Positions 25,862-34,258 of a stretch of DNA of 49,704 bases are shown piece by piece. Within the stretch, counting starts at the first letter, position 1. The number at the start of each line of letters is the position of its first letter. The stretch is from positions 1 to 49,704 of the forward strand of contig JACCWM010000203.1 of NCBI GenBank assembly GCA_013697635.1, written 5' to 3'. The notes beneath the pieces were generated by a model that ran no database searches, was not told where the DNA came from, and worked only from the letters and a program-made list of their open reading frames with translations. Made by a program: the position numbers and the translations under genes. Source of the stretch: Lujinxingiaceae bacterium (GTDB taxonomy: Bacteria > Myxococcota_A > Bradymonadia > Bradymonadales > Bradymonadaceae).

Positions 25862-26812
25862 ATGGCGCCTCGACCCACCACCTGCTCCGCTCCGGGCAAG
25901 CTCTTTCTCTTTGGCGAGTATGCCGTCTTGAGCGGCGGTCAGGCGATCGTCACGGCCGTCGATCGTCGCGTCTTCGCCACACGCCACATGGCCGCGAGCG
26001 TCTATCGCGCCCACGGCACCGAAGGGCTAGCCCTGCCTCGCCTGGTCTTGGAGGCTGTCGAATCGACGGCGCGCGTCGAGCACCTCGAGACCGACGTGCG
26101 CGCGCTCTTTGACGGGCCCAACAAGCTCGGACTGGGCTCCTCGGCGGCCTCAACCGTCGCACTTTGCGCCGCCGTATTGGCTTATGAGGCCGAGGGGAAG
26201 CTCGATCGTGACGCGGTCTTTCGCGCCTCCTTTGCCGCCCACTGCCGCCTGCAGCGCGGCCGCGGCAGCGGCGGCGACGTCGCCTGCTCAACCTACGGTG
26301 GCACGCTCGCCTACAGCATGTCCGAGCCTTGGCGGCCACTGCAAACGCCGCAAGCCCTGGAGCTTCGCGCCATTTGGACCGGCGAGTCGGCCTCCTCGAC
26401 AGCGCTCGTGGATTGCGTCGAGCAGGCTCGCAAGGCTCGGCCGGCCGAGATCGAGCGTGCCCTGAGTGCCATCGCCGACGTCGCCGACCAGGCAAGCGAC
26501 GCGATCGAAGACGCCGCGTGGAGCGAGCTCATCGCGCTCTTTGCTCTGGGCGACGACGCCATGGAGCGCCTGGGCATCGCAAGCGAGGCGCCCATCATCA
26601 CCGCACGTCACCGCGCCTTGCGCACGCTCGCTGGCCGCTACGGCGCCGTCGTCAAGCCCTCGGGCGCCGGCGGTGGTGACTTTTCGCTGGCCGTGGGTGA
26701 ACAAGTCGATTGGGAAGGCTTCGCACAGGAGTTGCCCAATGGCTGCCAGTTGATGGATCTGGCCCTGGGAGCGCACGGCGTGCGCGTCGCGCAGCGGCTC
26801 AGCGAGCGTTGA
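25862..26812 (+). CDS. GHMP kinase, probably phosphomevalonate kinase
   Basis: This is a 316-aa cytoplasmic kinase. The N-terminal 'SAPGKLFLFGEYAVLSGG' is the substrate-binding opening of mevalonate-pathway kinases, 'KLGLGSSAAST' (88-98) is the ATP-binding motif 2, and 'VKPSGAGGGD' near 268-276 is motif 3. Among GHMP kinases, the 'FGEYAVL' and 'KPSGAGGGD' combination favours phosphomevalonate kinase (mevalonate-5-phosphate to the diphosphate) over mevalonate kinase. No other mevalonate genes are in the window, so the pathway position is inferred. There is no clear ribosome site, which suggests translation coupled to the SDR gene. Its 3' end overlaps the convergent gene by 14 bp. Confidence 0.83.
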   Translation: MAPRPTTCSAPGKLFLFGEYAVLSGGQAIVTAVDRRVFATRHMAASVYRAHGTEGLALPRLVLEAVESTARVEHLETDVRALFDGPNKLGLGSSAASTVALCAAVLAYEAEGKLDRDAVFRASFAAHCRLQRGRGSGGDVACSTYGGTLAYSMSEPWRPLQTPQALELRAIWTGESASSTALVDCVEQARKARPAEIERALSAIADVADQASDAIEDAAWSELIALFALGDDAMERLGIASEAPIITARHRALRTLAGRYGAVVKPSGAGGGDFSLAVGEQVDWEGFAQELPNGCQLMDLALGAHGVRVAQRLSER

Positions 26813-28451
26813 GGTTCATCAACAAGGTGGGCAGCAGACGGCTGGCCTTGGTGTGGTTGGGTTCGAGCTCGAGCAGGCGCTGGTAGTAGTCGAGCGCGCT
26901 CTTATAAGACTTTCGCTGCATGGCGGCCTCGCCCAGGGCCTCGAGGTTCTTGGCCGTATTGCGTTGCTCGGCTATCGGGACGAATTCATGGCGGTAGCGC
27001 TGGCGCTCGCGGGCGTCGCTCAGGGTTGCGTAGACCGCCTTGAGGCGGTTGCGGATGTGCTTGAGCTGCACGCGGTGTTTGGGTTCCATGCCCATGGGCT
27101 GGTTGAGCACGTTGAACTGCTCGCTGACCTCGCGGTAGCGGCGCGCAATCTCGCCGTCGTGAGTTGCCCAGTGCAGCCCGAAGACGGCGTAGCAGTCCTC
27201 GTTGTCGAGGCGCAGCTCCATGAGACGGATGCGCTCGATGGCCTGCTCGAGGTCCTCGGCCCAGCCCGACGAGCGGGCCTCGCCAAGGCCCGGCGGATCG
27301 ACCGAAACCAGGCCCACCGTCTCGAGTCCCGCCAAAATCGCGATCGTGTCCTCTTTTGACAGCGGAGAGCGGCGAAGGACGACGTCGTAGCTGCGCGGCT
27401 CGTCGAGCGCCTGATCGAGCAACAGACGCTCGTAGAGCTGCAGATTGAGACGATTGACATCGAAGCCGGCCATGGCTGTGCTCGAGAGCAGCATGCCGAA
27501 CATGCGCGCCTCGGTTTGCTTTTGCGCCTCACTATCTGGGCCCATGTGTTGGGAGCGCACGTGAGCAAAGAGCAGGCTGAGCACGGAGACCGACGTCAGT
27601 TGCATTGGCTCAGGGAGCGTGTCGAGGCGAAAGTAGCTCGCGGTGTCGAGCTGTGCGCCGAGCAATCGGTGGGTCAGGTGGCGAATACGCGAGGCGATCG
27701 CGACCAACACCTCGCTGTGCGAGATCATGTCCGAGGCTTGCAAAAGGGCGTTGACCTCGCAGACGCCGATTTCTTGGGCCAGGGCACGTACTCGGGCGGC
27801 TTGGCCGGCGCTCAGGCGTCCGCCCTCTTGGAGCAACGCCACAAGCGAGCGCTTCTCCGAGAGAGGTAGAATCTGCACGTCGTGAAGCTCGCTGCCCTTG
27901 AACACCAGCTCGGCGCTTCCATTTCCAGCCTGCATCTTGAGCAGGCCGGGGCCGTGCAACTTGCTGACGTCTCGAAAGACCTCGGCCATCGAGCTCTCGG
28001 AGAGCTTCCATTGCTTCTCAGGATGTGCGCTGCGTGTGCGAACCGTCTCGAAGGCCGAAGCGGGCAAAGCAGGGCTGTTCGTTGGCCTGTTCGTTGGACT
28101 GTTCGTTGGACTGTTCGTTGGACTGGGCGAGGTCTTGGTGCGGGCGCCGTGGCGCTCGCTGAGCTCTTTCATGAGCGCTGCGCGCGGCAACTTGGCCTGG
28201 CGTGCTTCGGCCTCCAACGCCTCGGAGTCGGGCTGCAACAGGGCGTCCGAGTCTTCGTGCAATCTGTCGCTGGGATAGTGTTTGGGCGCGGCGCTCTCTT
28301 GGGGCGGTCGCGACTTGTTCAGCAGGGTTTCGGAGTACTCCTCGAGCACCTCCGAGATGCTTGACTCGTCGAGGCCGACGACGTGCTTGCCAATCAGGCT
28401 CGCCAGTTCATGCTTGAACAAGCGCAGATTCTTGTCGTCGCCGTTTGCCAT
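26799..28451 (-). CDS. DUF4388-like / degenerate J-domain / TPR regulatory protein
   Basis: This is a 550-aa cytoplasmic protein with modules in order. There is a helical N-terminus and a low-complexity 'SPTNSPTNSPTNRPTN' linker (DNA 28075-28122). A DUF4388/PATAN-like domain follows (about 150-260, 'GPGLLKMQAGNGSAELVFKG', 'LLQEGGRLSAGQ'), then a long helical region. A J-like helical hairpin sits at about 425-500 ('DCYAVFGLHWATHDGEIARR' through 'LSDARERQRY'). A last TPR-like pair ('KSYKSALDYYQRLLELEPNH') ends the protein. The HPD tripeptide that stimulates DnaK is not present, so it is unlikely to be an active co-chaperone. Proteins of this kind occur in Myxococcota signalling; the role here is unknown. 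AGAGG precedes ATG 28451. Confidence 0.72.
   Translation of the reverse strand: MANGDDKNLRLFKHELASLIGKHVVGLDESSISEVLEEYSETLLNKSRPPQESAAPKHYPSDRLHEDSDALLQPDSEALEAEARQAKLPRAALMKELSERHGARTKTSPSPTNSPTNSPTNRPTNSPALPASAFETVRTRSAHPEKQWKLSESSMAEVFRDVSKLHGPGLLKMQAGNGSAELVFKGSELHDVQILPLSEKRSLVALLQEGGRLSAGQAARVRALAQEIGVCEVNALLQASDMISHSEVLVAIASRIRHLTHRLLGAQLDTASYFRLDTLPEPMQLTSVSVLSLLFAHVRSQHMGPDSEAQKQTEARMFGMLLSSTAMAGFDVNRLNLQLYERLLLDQALDEPRSYDVVLRRSPLSKEDTIAILAGLETVGLVSVDPPGLGEARSSGWAEDLEQAIERIRLMELRLDNEDCYAVFGLHWATHDGEIARRYREVSEQFNVLNQPMGMEPKHRVQLKHIRNRLKAVYATLSDARERQRYRHEFVPIAEQRNTAKNLEALGEAAMQRKSYKSALDYYQRLLELEPNHTKASRLLPTLLMNLNAR
28075..28122. repeat. 4 x 12-bp tandem repeat inside CDS
   Basis: Four head-to-tail copies of CTGTTCGTTGGA occur, the first with a C at the last base. 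On the minus strand they encode the (S/R)PTN linker of the DUF4388-like protein. Such in-frame repeats vary in number between strains by slippage without breaking the frame. Confidence 0.85.
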
Positions 28452-28556
28452 GATGCAACGCCTCTTTCGAGCTCTGAGATGATGAGTCGTCGGTTGGCCG
28501 ACATGCCCAGTCTAGAGAGGCGTCGCTCGTCGAGCAAGCCCCAAGTTCGTCGCACC

Positions 28557-29666
28557 TTACCTAACACAAGTGTAGATTACGTATTTTTCGTTTTCAGCTA
28601 CCGTTTTGACGGTGCGGAAAGTGCGCGTCAGGTGCGTCATATAGTTCAAGTGCTTATTGGCCACACAGACAAAGCGCCCACCGGCCTTGAGCACATCGCC
28701 CACTTGCCGAAACAGCTTTTGCGATACTTCGATGTTGGTCTCATGGCCAAAGTGAAAGGGCGGATTGGAGACCACTAAATCGAAGCTCTCGCGCTCGAAT
28801 TGCTCCAGGCCGTCATCCCAGTGAAAGTGGACATTCTCGGCGGTGAGGTTGAGCTTGGATGACTCCACGGCCAGCCGTGAATCGTCGACCAGATGGAGTT
28901 CGACGCCGGGTCTCTGGCGCTGAATCGCGCGGGCAATCACGCCGTTTCCCGAGGCCAGATCCAAGACGCGTCGCTCGCCAGGCGCGAGCGCGAGGTGCTC
29001 GAGCAAGAACTGGGTGGCATAGTCGATGTTGCCCGCTGAAAAGACGCCATAATATTGTTTGAAGACCTCGACGCTGCCATCTTGAAAGGTCAAAGGCAGG
29101 GCGTTGAGCAACTCGAGCTGTCCGACGGGCTTTTTTCGGGTGAGCGTCAAGAGCCGCGCCTTCTTCCACGCCAGGCTTTGCTCGACATGCTCAAAAAATT
29201 CTTCGGCAATCGCGATCATCTGCGCCGAGAAGTACCGGGTCATAAAGGCGCAGATTGCCTGGCCATCTGGCGCGAGTGAGGCGGTGAGTTGGGCCAGGTA
29301 GAGTTTGAACAAGTCGAGCGATTTCGGCACGCGGACGATGCCCAGATCGATCGTCTCGGGCAACGCCACCAGCGGCGAGAGCCAGCGCTCGCTCACGCGC
29401 GGCAAGGCATTTTGGCCGAGGTTCAGCTCGAGGGCCTTTTGTTGGCTCTTATAGGTCACCACCGTGAGCGGCTCGATCGTGTGCAAATACGCCGTCAAAA
29501 AGCCAAACCGGTCGTCGTAGACGACGACTGTGCGCCTCGACAATTCCTGGTTGGCGAGCACGTTCAAGACGAGCTCGTCGGCCGCGCTCCAAGCTTGCAA
29601 GGAGCGGTTGGACGTGGCCGGATAGCGTGTGATCGTGAGTTTTTGGTCGTTGGCTCTGTGTTTCAT
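28557..29666 (-). CDS. rlmG: 23S rRNA (guanine-N2) methyltransferase, RlmG/RsmC type
   Basis: This 369-aa cytoplasmic SAM-dependent methyltransferase matches the RlmG/RsmC architecture. A degenerate N-terminal methyltransferase-like domain ('LQAWSAADELVLNVL', 'TVVVYDDRFGFLTAYL') is followed by a catalytic C-terminal domain, with motif I 'VLDLASGNGVIARAI' and motif IV 'VVSNPPFHFGHE' (NPPF, for N2-guanine chemistry). The N-terminal start resembles Escherichia coli RlmG (G1835 of 23S rRNA) more than RsmC, and the length agrees (about 378). ATG 29666 aligns with the family start; ATG 29684 would add six residues. The gene is alone, divergent from the sensor kinase. Target position cannot be proven from sequence. 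Confidence 0.83.
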   Translation of the reverse strand: MKHRANDQKLTITRYPATSNRSLQAWSAADELVLNVLANQELSRRTVVVYDDRFGFLTAYLHTIEPLTVVTYKSQQKALELNLGQNALPRVSERWLSPLVALPETIDLGIVRVPKSLDLFKLYLAQLTASLAPDGQAICAFMTRYFSAQMIAIAEEFFEHVEQSLAWKKARLLTLTRKKPVGQLELLNALPLTFQDGSVEVFKQYYGVFSAGNIDYATQFLLEHLALAPGERRVLDLASGNGVIARAIQRQRPGVELHLVDDSRLAVESSKLNLTAENVHFHWDDGLEQFERESFDLVVSNPPFHFGHETNIEVSQKLFRQVGDVLKAGGRFVCVANKHLNYMTHLTRTFRTVKTVAENEKYVIYTCVR

Positions 29667-29728
29667 GGAGCGGCAGCGTTCCATGATTGAGAGGCGCCGT
29701 CAATCGCGAGGCTGCATCAGGAATTTAA

Positions 29729-32257
29729 GTGTCATCCATCGCACGCAAAATCTTTCGTATACTACCCGATAGAGCGCCACGTGAGCGCTTGATCGTCGGC
29801 TCCCGCCTTGAGGCGTCGAGCACCGAGTCTTTGATTGGGCGTGGCCAATCGGATGCGATTTATCGGGCGCTCTTTAATTCGATCGACCAGGTCGTGTGCA
29901 TCTTCGAGGTGATCTTCGAGGTGATCTTCGATCAAGACGAGCGCCCGATCGACTACCGCTTTCTCGAGGCCAATCCGGCCTTTGAGAAAGAGGCCGAGCT
30001 CAAGGCCCCCGTCGGTACGACGGCACGCGAGATGCTGCCGGATCTCGATGTATCCTGGAATGAAATCTACGGCCAAGTTGCCAGGACCGGCAAGCCCACG
30101 CGCTTTGAGAAGTATTCACCGTCGATGGATCGCTGGTTTGACGTGTACGCGTTTCGCTCTGGTGCTGCTGAGCAGCACCGTGTCGCGCTCTTGTTCGATA
30201 ACATCACCGCGCGCAAGCGGCGCGAGTTCAATGCGGAATTTCTCGACGAGATAAGCCTCGACATGGCACGCCTGGAACCTGAAAAGCAGATCCTGGCGGT
30301 CGTGGCGAAAAAATTCATGGAGCATCTCAAGCTCTCCCGGCTCTCCCTGATCGAGATTGGCGACTCGCTCGATGATGCCAAGGTCTTCTTCGAGCTGCAC
30401 AGGGACGAAGGTGCGCTGGCTTTTGACGCCAGGCGTCGGCTGTTCTCCGCCTTCATGACGGCAGCGACACTCAAACAGCTCGCCTCAGGCCAGATCGTGG
30501 CCGTTGGCGATGTTCAAAACGATCGTCGTACGGCTTCGTTTTCACAGGCCTACAAGGATTTTGACGTCGGTGCGCTGATCTTCGTGCCTTTTCTGGGCGA
30601 CAAGGGCGTGGCCTTCGTGCTCGTCGCAAACCACAGTGGCGCCTATGCCTGGCGCGGCGACGAGATCGACGTGATGAAAAGGTTTGCAGGTCGGCTCTGG
30701 CAGCGCCTCGAACAGCTTCGCTATGCCCGCGCACTGGACGAGCTCACCGCAGAGTCGGAGCGCCAGAAGCGCCTCTACGAGGCAATCCTGTCCAGCACTC
30801 CGGACATGCAGTTCATCTTTGATCTCGACTACCGTTTCTTGTACGCCAACGACGCGCTGCTCAAGACCTTTGGGCTGAGCAGCCTCGACGATCTGCTCGG
30901 CAAGCGCCTGAGCGAGGCCGGCTACGAGCCCTCGCTGGCTAAAGTACGCGAGCGTGAGTTTGATACGGTTATCGCCACCGGGGCACCGCTGCGCAGTCAA
31001 GAGCCCTTTACCAGTCCCGAGGGCCAGCGCATCTACGACTACATCATGGTGCCGGTGCTCGGTGAGCATGGCGAGGTCGAGGCGATCGCCGGCACAACGC
31101 GTGACATTACCGAACTTAAACAGCACGAGCTGGCCCTGCTCGAGGCCGACCGGCGAAAAAACCAGTTCATGGCCGTGCTCTCCCATGAGCTTCGCAATCC
31201 GCTGGCGCCGATCAAAAACAGCATCTTCGTGCTCGGCCAGCCCGGCATCGCGCCCGAGCAGGCTGAGCATGCCCGCGAGGTGCTCGAGCGCCAGGTCGAT
31301 CAACTCACGCGCCTGGTCGACGATCTGCTCGATGCGACGCGCGTCGAGCACGACAAGATTCAGCTTCAGAAAAAGAACCTCGAGCTCAATGAGCTTGTCG
31401 TTCATACCGTCGAGGACTACCGCGCGCTCTTTGATGCGCGCGGCGTGGGCCTCGAGGTCGTGCGCGCGAGCGAGCCGGTCTGGGTCAGCGGCGACTGGAA
31501 TCGACTGGCCCAAATCGTCGGAAATCTCTTGCAAAACGCCGCCAAATTTACGCCATCTGGCGGTCTTACGACGGTCTCTGTGCAGTCCGATACCGCGATC
31601 GACCAAGCCTTCATCGAGGTCGTCGATACGGGACTGGGCATGTCGGCCGAGACGCTGGCCCACATCTTCCAGCCATTCATGCAAGCCGACGCCTCCCTGG
31701 ATCACTCCGCTGGCGGCCTGGGCCTTGGCCTGGCGTTGGTCAAAGATCTCGTCCATTTGCACGACGGCAGCGTCAGCGCCACGAGCGCGGGTATTGGCAA
31801 AGGCGCACGGTTTCAAGTCCGGCTGCCTCTCAAGCTCAGCCTGGCAACCCCGCCGCCGCCCGAAGCCGCCAGCTACGACGCCCGTCGCCACCGCAAGGTC
31901 CTCATCATCGAGGACAACCCCGACGTCGCCAGCATGTTGCAGATGGTCCTCGAGCACAAAGGCCACGACGTCGTGCTCGCCCACGACGGCCCGCAAGGCA
32001 TCGCAATCGCGCGACACTTCAAGCCCGACGTCGTGCTCTGCGACATCGGCCTGCCCGGCATGGATGGCTACACGGTCGCCCAAACCATGCAAGCCGACCC
32101 CGAGCTCAAATCGCTCCTGCTCGTCGCCCTGAGCGGCTACGCCATGCCCTCGGACATCGAACAAGCCCGCCAGGCGGGCTTTGACCACCATATCGCCAAA
32201 CCCGTCAACCTCGACCAGCTCACGCAATTCATCGACGAAGCACCCGCAAGACACTGA
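29729..32257 (+). CDS. Hybrid sensor histidine kinase (PAS-GAF-PAS-HisKA-HATPase-REC)
   Basis: This 842-aa cytoplasmic protein has no membrane segment. A PAS domain lies at about 45-160 and a GAF-like domain at about 165-340. A second PAS domain spans about 355-480 ('LDYRFLYANDALLKTFG') and ends in 'GTTRDITELKQ'. HisKA has the phospho-acceptor His486 in 'FMAVLSHELRNPLAPI'. HATPase shows the N-box 'NLLQNAAKF' near 601, G1 'DTGLGMS' and G2 'GGLGLGLALVK'. A receiver domain at about 723-838 has phospho-acceptor Asp772 ('CDIGLPGMDGY') and Lys in 'AKPVN'. A tandem 12-bp duplication (29900-29923) adds 'FEVI' in the first PAS. The GTG start has AGGA 7 bp upstream. No partner regulator is adjacent, so output probably passes by phosphorelay elsewhere. 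Confidence 0.93.
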   Translation: MSSIARKIFRILPDRAPRERLIVGSRLEASSTESLIGRGQSDAIYRALFNSIDQVVCIFEVIFEVIFDQDERPIDYRFLEANPAFEKEAELKAPVGTTAREMLPDLDVSWNEIYGQVARTGKPTRFEKYSPSMDRWFDVYAFRSGAAEQHRVALLFDNITARKRREFNAEFLDEISLDMARLEPEKQILAVVAKKFMEHLKLSRLSLIEIGDSLDDAKVFFELHRDEGALAFDARRRLFSAFMTAATLKQLASGQIVAVGDVQNDRRTASFSQAYKDFDVGALIFVPFLGDKGVAFVLVANHSGAYAWRGDEIDVMKRFAGRLWQRLEQLRYARALDELTAESERQKRLYEAILSSTPDMQFIFDLDYRFLYANDALLKTFGLSSLDDLLGKRLSEAGYEPSLAKVREREFDTVIATGAPLRSQEPFTSPEGQRIYDYIMVPVLGEHGEVEAIAGTTRDITELKQHELALLEADRRKNQFMAVLSHELRNPLAPIKNSIFVLGQPGIAPEQAEHAREVLERQVDQLTRLVDDLLDATRVEHDKIQLQKKNLELNELVVHTVEDYRALFDARGVGLEVVRASEPVWVSGDWNRLAQIVGNLLQNAAKFTPSGGLTTVSVQSDTAIDQAFIEVVDTGLGMSAETLAHIFQPFMQADASLDHSAGGLGLGLALVKDLVHLHDGSVSATSAGIGKGARFQVRLPLKLSLATPPPPEAASYDARRHRKVLIIEDNPDVASMLQMVLEHKGHDVVLAHDGPQGIAIARHFKPDVVLCDIGLPGMDGYTVAQTMQADPELKSLLLVALSGYAMPSDIEQARQAGFDHHIAKPVNLDQLTQFIDEAPARH

Positions 32258-32263
32258 CTCCCT

Positions 32264-32311
32264 GCCGCCTGGGGCGCCGCCTGGGGCGCCGCCTGGGGCG
32301 CCGCCTGGGGG
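32264..32311. repeat. 4 x 12-bp GC-rich tandem repeat
   Basis: Four copies of GCCGCCTGGGGC stand head to tail just after the sensor kinase stop; the last copy ends in G instead of C and feeds into an inverted repeat. On the plus strand the unit would read Gly-Ala-Pro-Pro, but no gene uses it. Confidence 0.85.
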
Positions 32312-32336
32312 AACAAGCCAACAAGCCCCCAGGCGG
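32301..32336 (+). terminator. Putative terminator hairpin after sensor kinase
   Basis: An 11-bp perfect stem (CCGCCTGGGGG at 32301-32311, CCCCCAGGCGG at 32326-32336) encloses a loop that contains a direct repeat AACAAGCC. It follows the 12-bp repeats and precedes 'ACCTTTCG', so there is no real T-tract. It could act as a strong hairpin barrier or a Rho-independent signal of reduced strength. Confidence 0.5.
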
Positions 32337-32443
32337 ACCTTTCGTGAGTTTCAAAAAGTCGTTAGTATCGCCCGCCAGACGGTGAGATTGCGTGATGAGC
32401 CGGGGTCTGCAAAATTTCGATACGGTGATTAAAGGAGGATGGC

Positions 32444-32656
32444 ATGGCGACCGAGTTGCAAGAGGGCGACCGCATCTACTGGGAAAGTGAGGGCGTCAGA
32501 GTTTACGGTCAGATCAAGAATATTTTCGAGCACAAGATCACGCGCAAGATCGATGGAGTCGAGGTGGCACGCGTGGGCTCGGCGGAGGATCCGGCGCTGT
32601 TCATCATCCAGGAGGACGGCGCGCGCGCGCTCAAGCTCGCCAGCGAAGTCCATTAG
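32444..32656 (+). CDS. DUF2945 (hypervirulence-associated TUDOR-domain) protein
   Basis: This 70-aa small cytoplasmic protein has the pattern 'EGDRIYWESEGVRVYGQI' at its start and 'FIIQEDGARALKLASEVH' at its end. That matches the DUF2945/HVA1 TUDOR-like family, known as a short SH3-like barrel of unknown ligand. The domain fills the whole protein. A near-consensus ribosome site AAAGGAGG (32431-32438) lies 5 bp before ATG 32444, the strongest in the window, so it is probably made in quantity. It follows the repeat/hairpin region after the sensor kinase and has no obvious operon partner. Confidence 0.82.
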   Translation: MATELQEGDRIYWESEGVRVYGQIKNIFEHKITRKIDGVEVARVGSAEDPALFIIQEDGARALKLASEVH

Positions 32657-32789
32657 TCGATTTGGAGTAAGTGCTGGCAAACTTGCGTATCGCACAACAT
32701 ACCATCTTGCCGAGCCTCCGGTGTTGGTGGGATAGTCTGGCGCACGTGTCCTGCACCGACTGTTGGGTAGAAAGCTCTGGGAAGTATCT

Positions 32790-34133
32790 ATGAAATGTTT
32801 AGAAGGATTGCTGTTCGCCTTGGTCATGGTCGGTGTGCTCGCTTTTGGGGCCAGCGCGCTCGCAGGAGATTGGGTGCCGATCGATGGCGAGGTCCTGGCG
32901 TTCGAGCAGGGCTACATCGTCGGAGGTGAGCTTGGCGTCGAGATCGAGATCTTGCGCGCACGCATGGAGGAGCAGGGCCTGTTGGCGCCGAAGGCTCAGA
33001 CCTCGATCGAGGAGATGATTCGGGTGCTGGCCGTTGCCGGTTGGCTGCAACTCGAGAAAGAGATCGGAGTGCAAAGCGCTCCCGGCGGGCTGGTGGTCAA
33101 GTTGATCTCGGCCTCCGGTGGGATCTCGGTCGGTGAGAGCCAGCAGTGGATCAGCGATGGCAACGACGATCTGGCGCAATGTTGGTCACAGCCGCTTGAT
33201 GGCCCGGTCAACCTGAGCGTGGTCGTCTCCAAGCGCGGAACAATCGAGCTCGTCGAATACGAGGTCTTGATGCACAACTCCCAGACCCTGGCATTCGCAC
33301 GCTGTGTCGAGGCCCAGATGCGCCGGTGGCCGCCGTTTTCGGCACGCCCGGCGACGGCGTTCATTGTCCTCGAGGTCGAGGAGGCCAAGCACCGAGACGA
33401 GAAGGTGCGTCGCGAGCAGCTCGCCAGGCTTTGGAGCACGAATTATGTGGAAGCCCAAGCACCGGTGGCACCCGTGACCACTCGGCGATCATCAGGCGCG
33501 CCAAGTGTGGAGGCCCTCGCGCCGCTTGATCCCGGCGTGCGCGAGCATGACGACTACCACCTCTACGCGTTGATCGGCACAGCCGGCGCTCGAATCGGAA
33601 GCGGACGCAGCAGCGCGACAAACGAGTCCTTTGAGGGCGATTTTGTGGGAAGAAATAGCTTTCTCTTCTTTGAAGCCGACATGCGTCTCAACGAGAGTTT
33701 TCTCGTCGGCGCCTACTTTCAGTATCAATTCACGCTGTTGCACGACTTTGAAGCGCGCGACGAGGCCTTTGGCGGCACCTGCCTGGGCGGCGATTGTCTG
33801 TTGGGGCTTCGTGCGCGCTACGCGTGGCAAGAGTGGCTGAGCAGCTTTGGCAGCCTCGGTTTGGGGCGAGTTCGCTACGCCGTACCAGTTTACTACTACC
33901 GCGAGGACGTCATCAGCTGCGCCGATCTCGACACCGTCGAGATCGGCGGAAAATCCTTTTGCCAGGGCACCGATACGACCCGACCTGGTTGGGCGCACAT
34001 CGGCGCCGGCCTCACCGGCACCTGGCGCCTCAACCCGCAAGTCAGCCTCGCAGCCGAGGCTCAACTGCTGCTCACCTTCCCGACATCATCGCTGAACTTG
34101 ATGATGAGCGTGGGCCCGCGCATTCAGTTCTGA
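32790..34133 (+). CDS. Secreted AgmX/PglI-like plus outer-membrane barrel protein
   Basis: This is a 447-aa protein with a signal peptide (cleavage about 25, 'ASALA|GD'). The middle (about 115-205) has 'DLAQCWSQPLDGPVNLSVVV', 'GTIELVEYEVL' and 'LAFARCVEAQMRRWPPF', which is the paired-Cys pattern of the AgmX/PglI C-terminal domain of Myxococcota gliding and TonB-related proteins. The last part (about 250-447) alternates as an outer-membrane barrel ('FLFFEADMRLNESFLVGAYF' split as FLFFEADM and FLVGAYFQYQ) and ends in 'VGPRIQF', a BAM signal. The role is unknown; motility or envelope sensing is inference. GGGAAG precedes ATG 32790; the ATG at 32763 would spoil the signal peptide. Confidence 0.72.
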   Translation: MKCLEGLLFALVMVGVLAFGASALAGDWVPIDGEVLAFEQGYIVGGELGVEIEILRARMEEQGLLAPKAQTSIEEMIRVLAVAGWLQLEKEIGVQSAPGGLVVKLISASGGISVGESQQWISDGNDDLAQCWSQPLDGPVNLSVVVSKRGTIELVEYEVLMHNSQTLAFARCVEAQMRRWPPFSARPATAFIVLEVEEAKHRDEKVRREQLARLWSTNYVEAQAPVAPVTTRRSSGAPSVEALAPLDPGVREHDDYHLYALIGTAGARIGSGRSSATNESFEGDFVGRNSFLFFEADMRLNESFLVGAYFQYQFTLLHDFEARDEAFGGTCLGGDCLLGLRARYAWQEWLSSFGSLGLGRVRYAVPVYYYREDVISCADLDTVEIGGKSFCQGTDTTRPGWAHIGAGLTGTWRLNPQVSLAAEAQLLLTFPTSSLNLMMSVGPRIQF

Positions 34134-34200
34134 GGCGACGCGCCGACTCAGCAGAAATTGCTTGAGAGGCCGACATCGACTACGTTGAACGCGTTTCAAG

Positions 34201-34216
34201 TGACGCTTGAGCGTCA
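34201..34216. promoter_or_regulatory. 16-bp palindromic operator-like site
   Basis: TGACGCT and AGCGTCA are perfect inverted 7-bp arms separated by TG. The site lies 43 bp before the start of the MYXO-CTERM protein in an otherwise plain 125-bp spacer, a position typical of a dimeric regulator's operator. There is no T-tract, so termination is unlikely. Confidence 0.5.
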
Positions 34217-34258
34217 CATTGATCTTATGCAGTTCGCGTTATGCGCCAGGAGGTCCCC

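Noticed and set aside
28075-28122. Possible CRISPR-like repeat
   Set aside because: Repeats are 12 bp, directly adjacent with no spacers, and are in frame within a gene.
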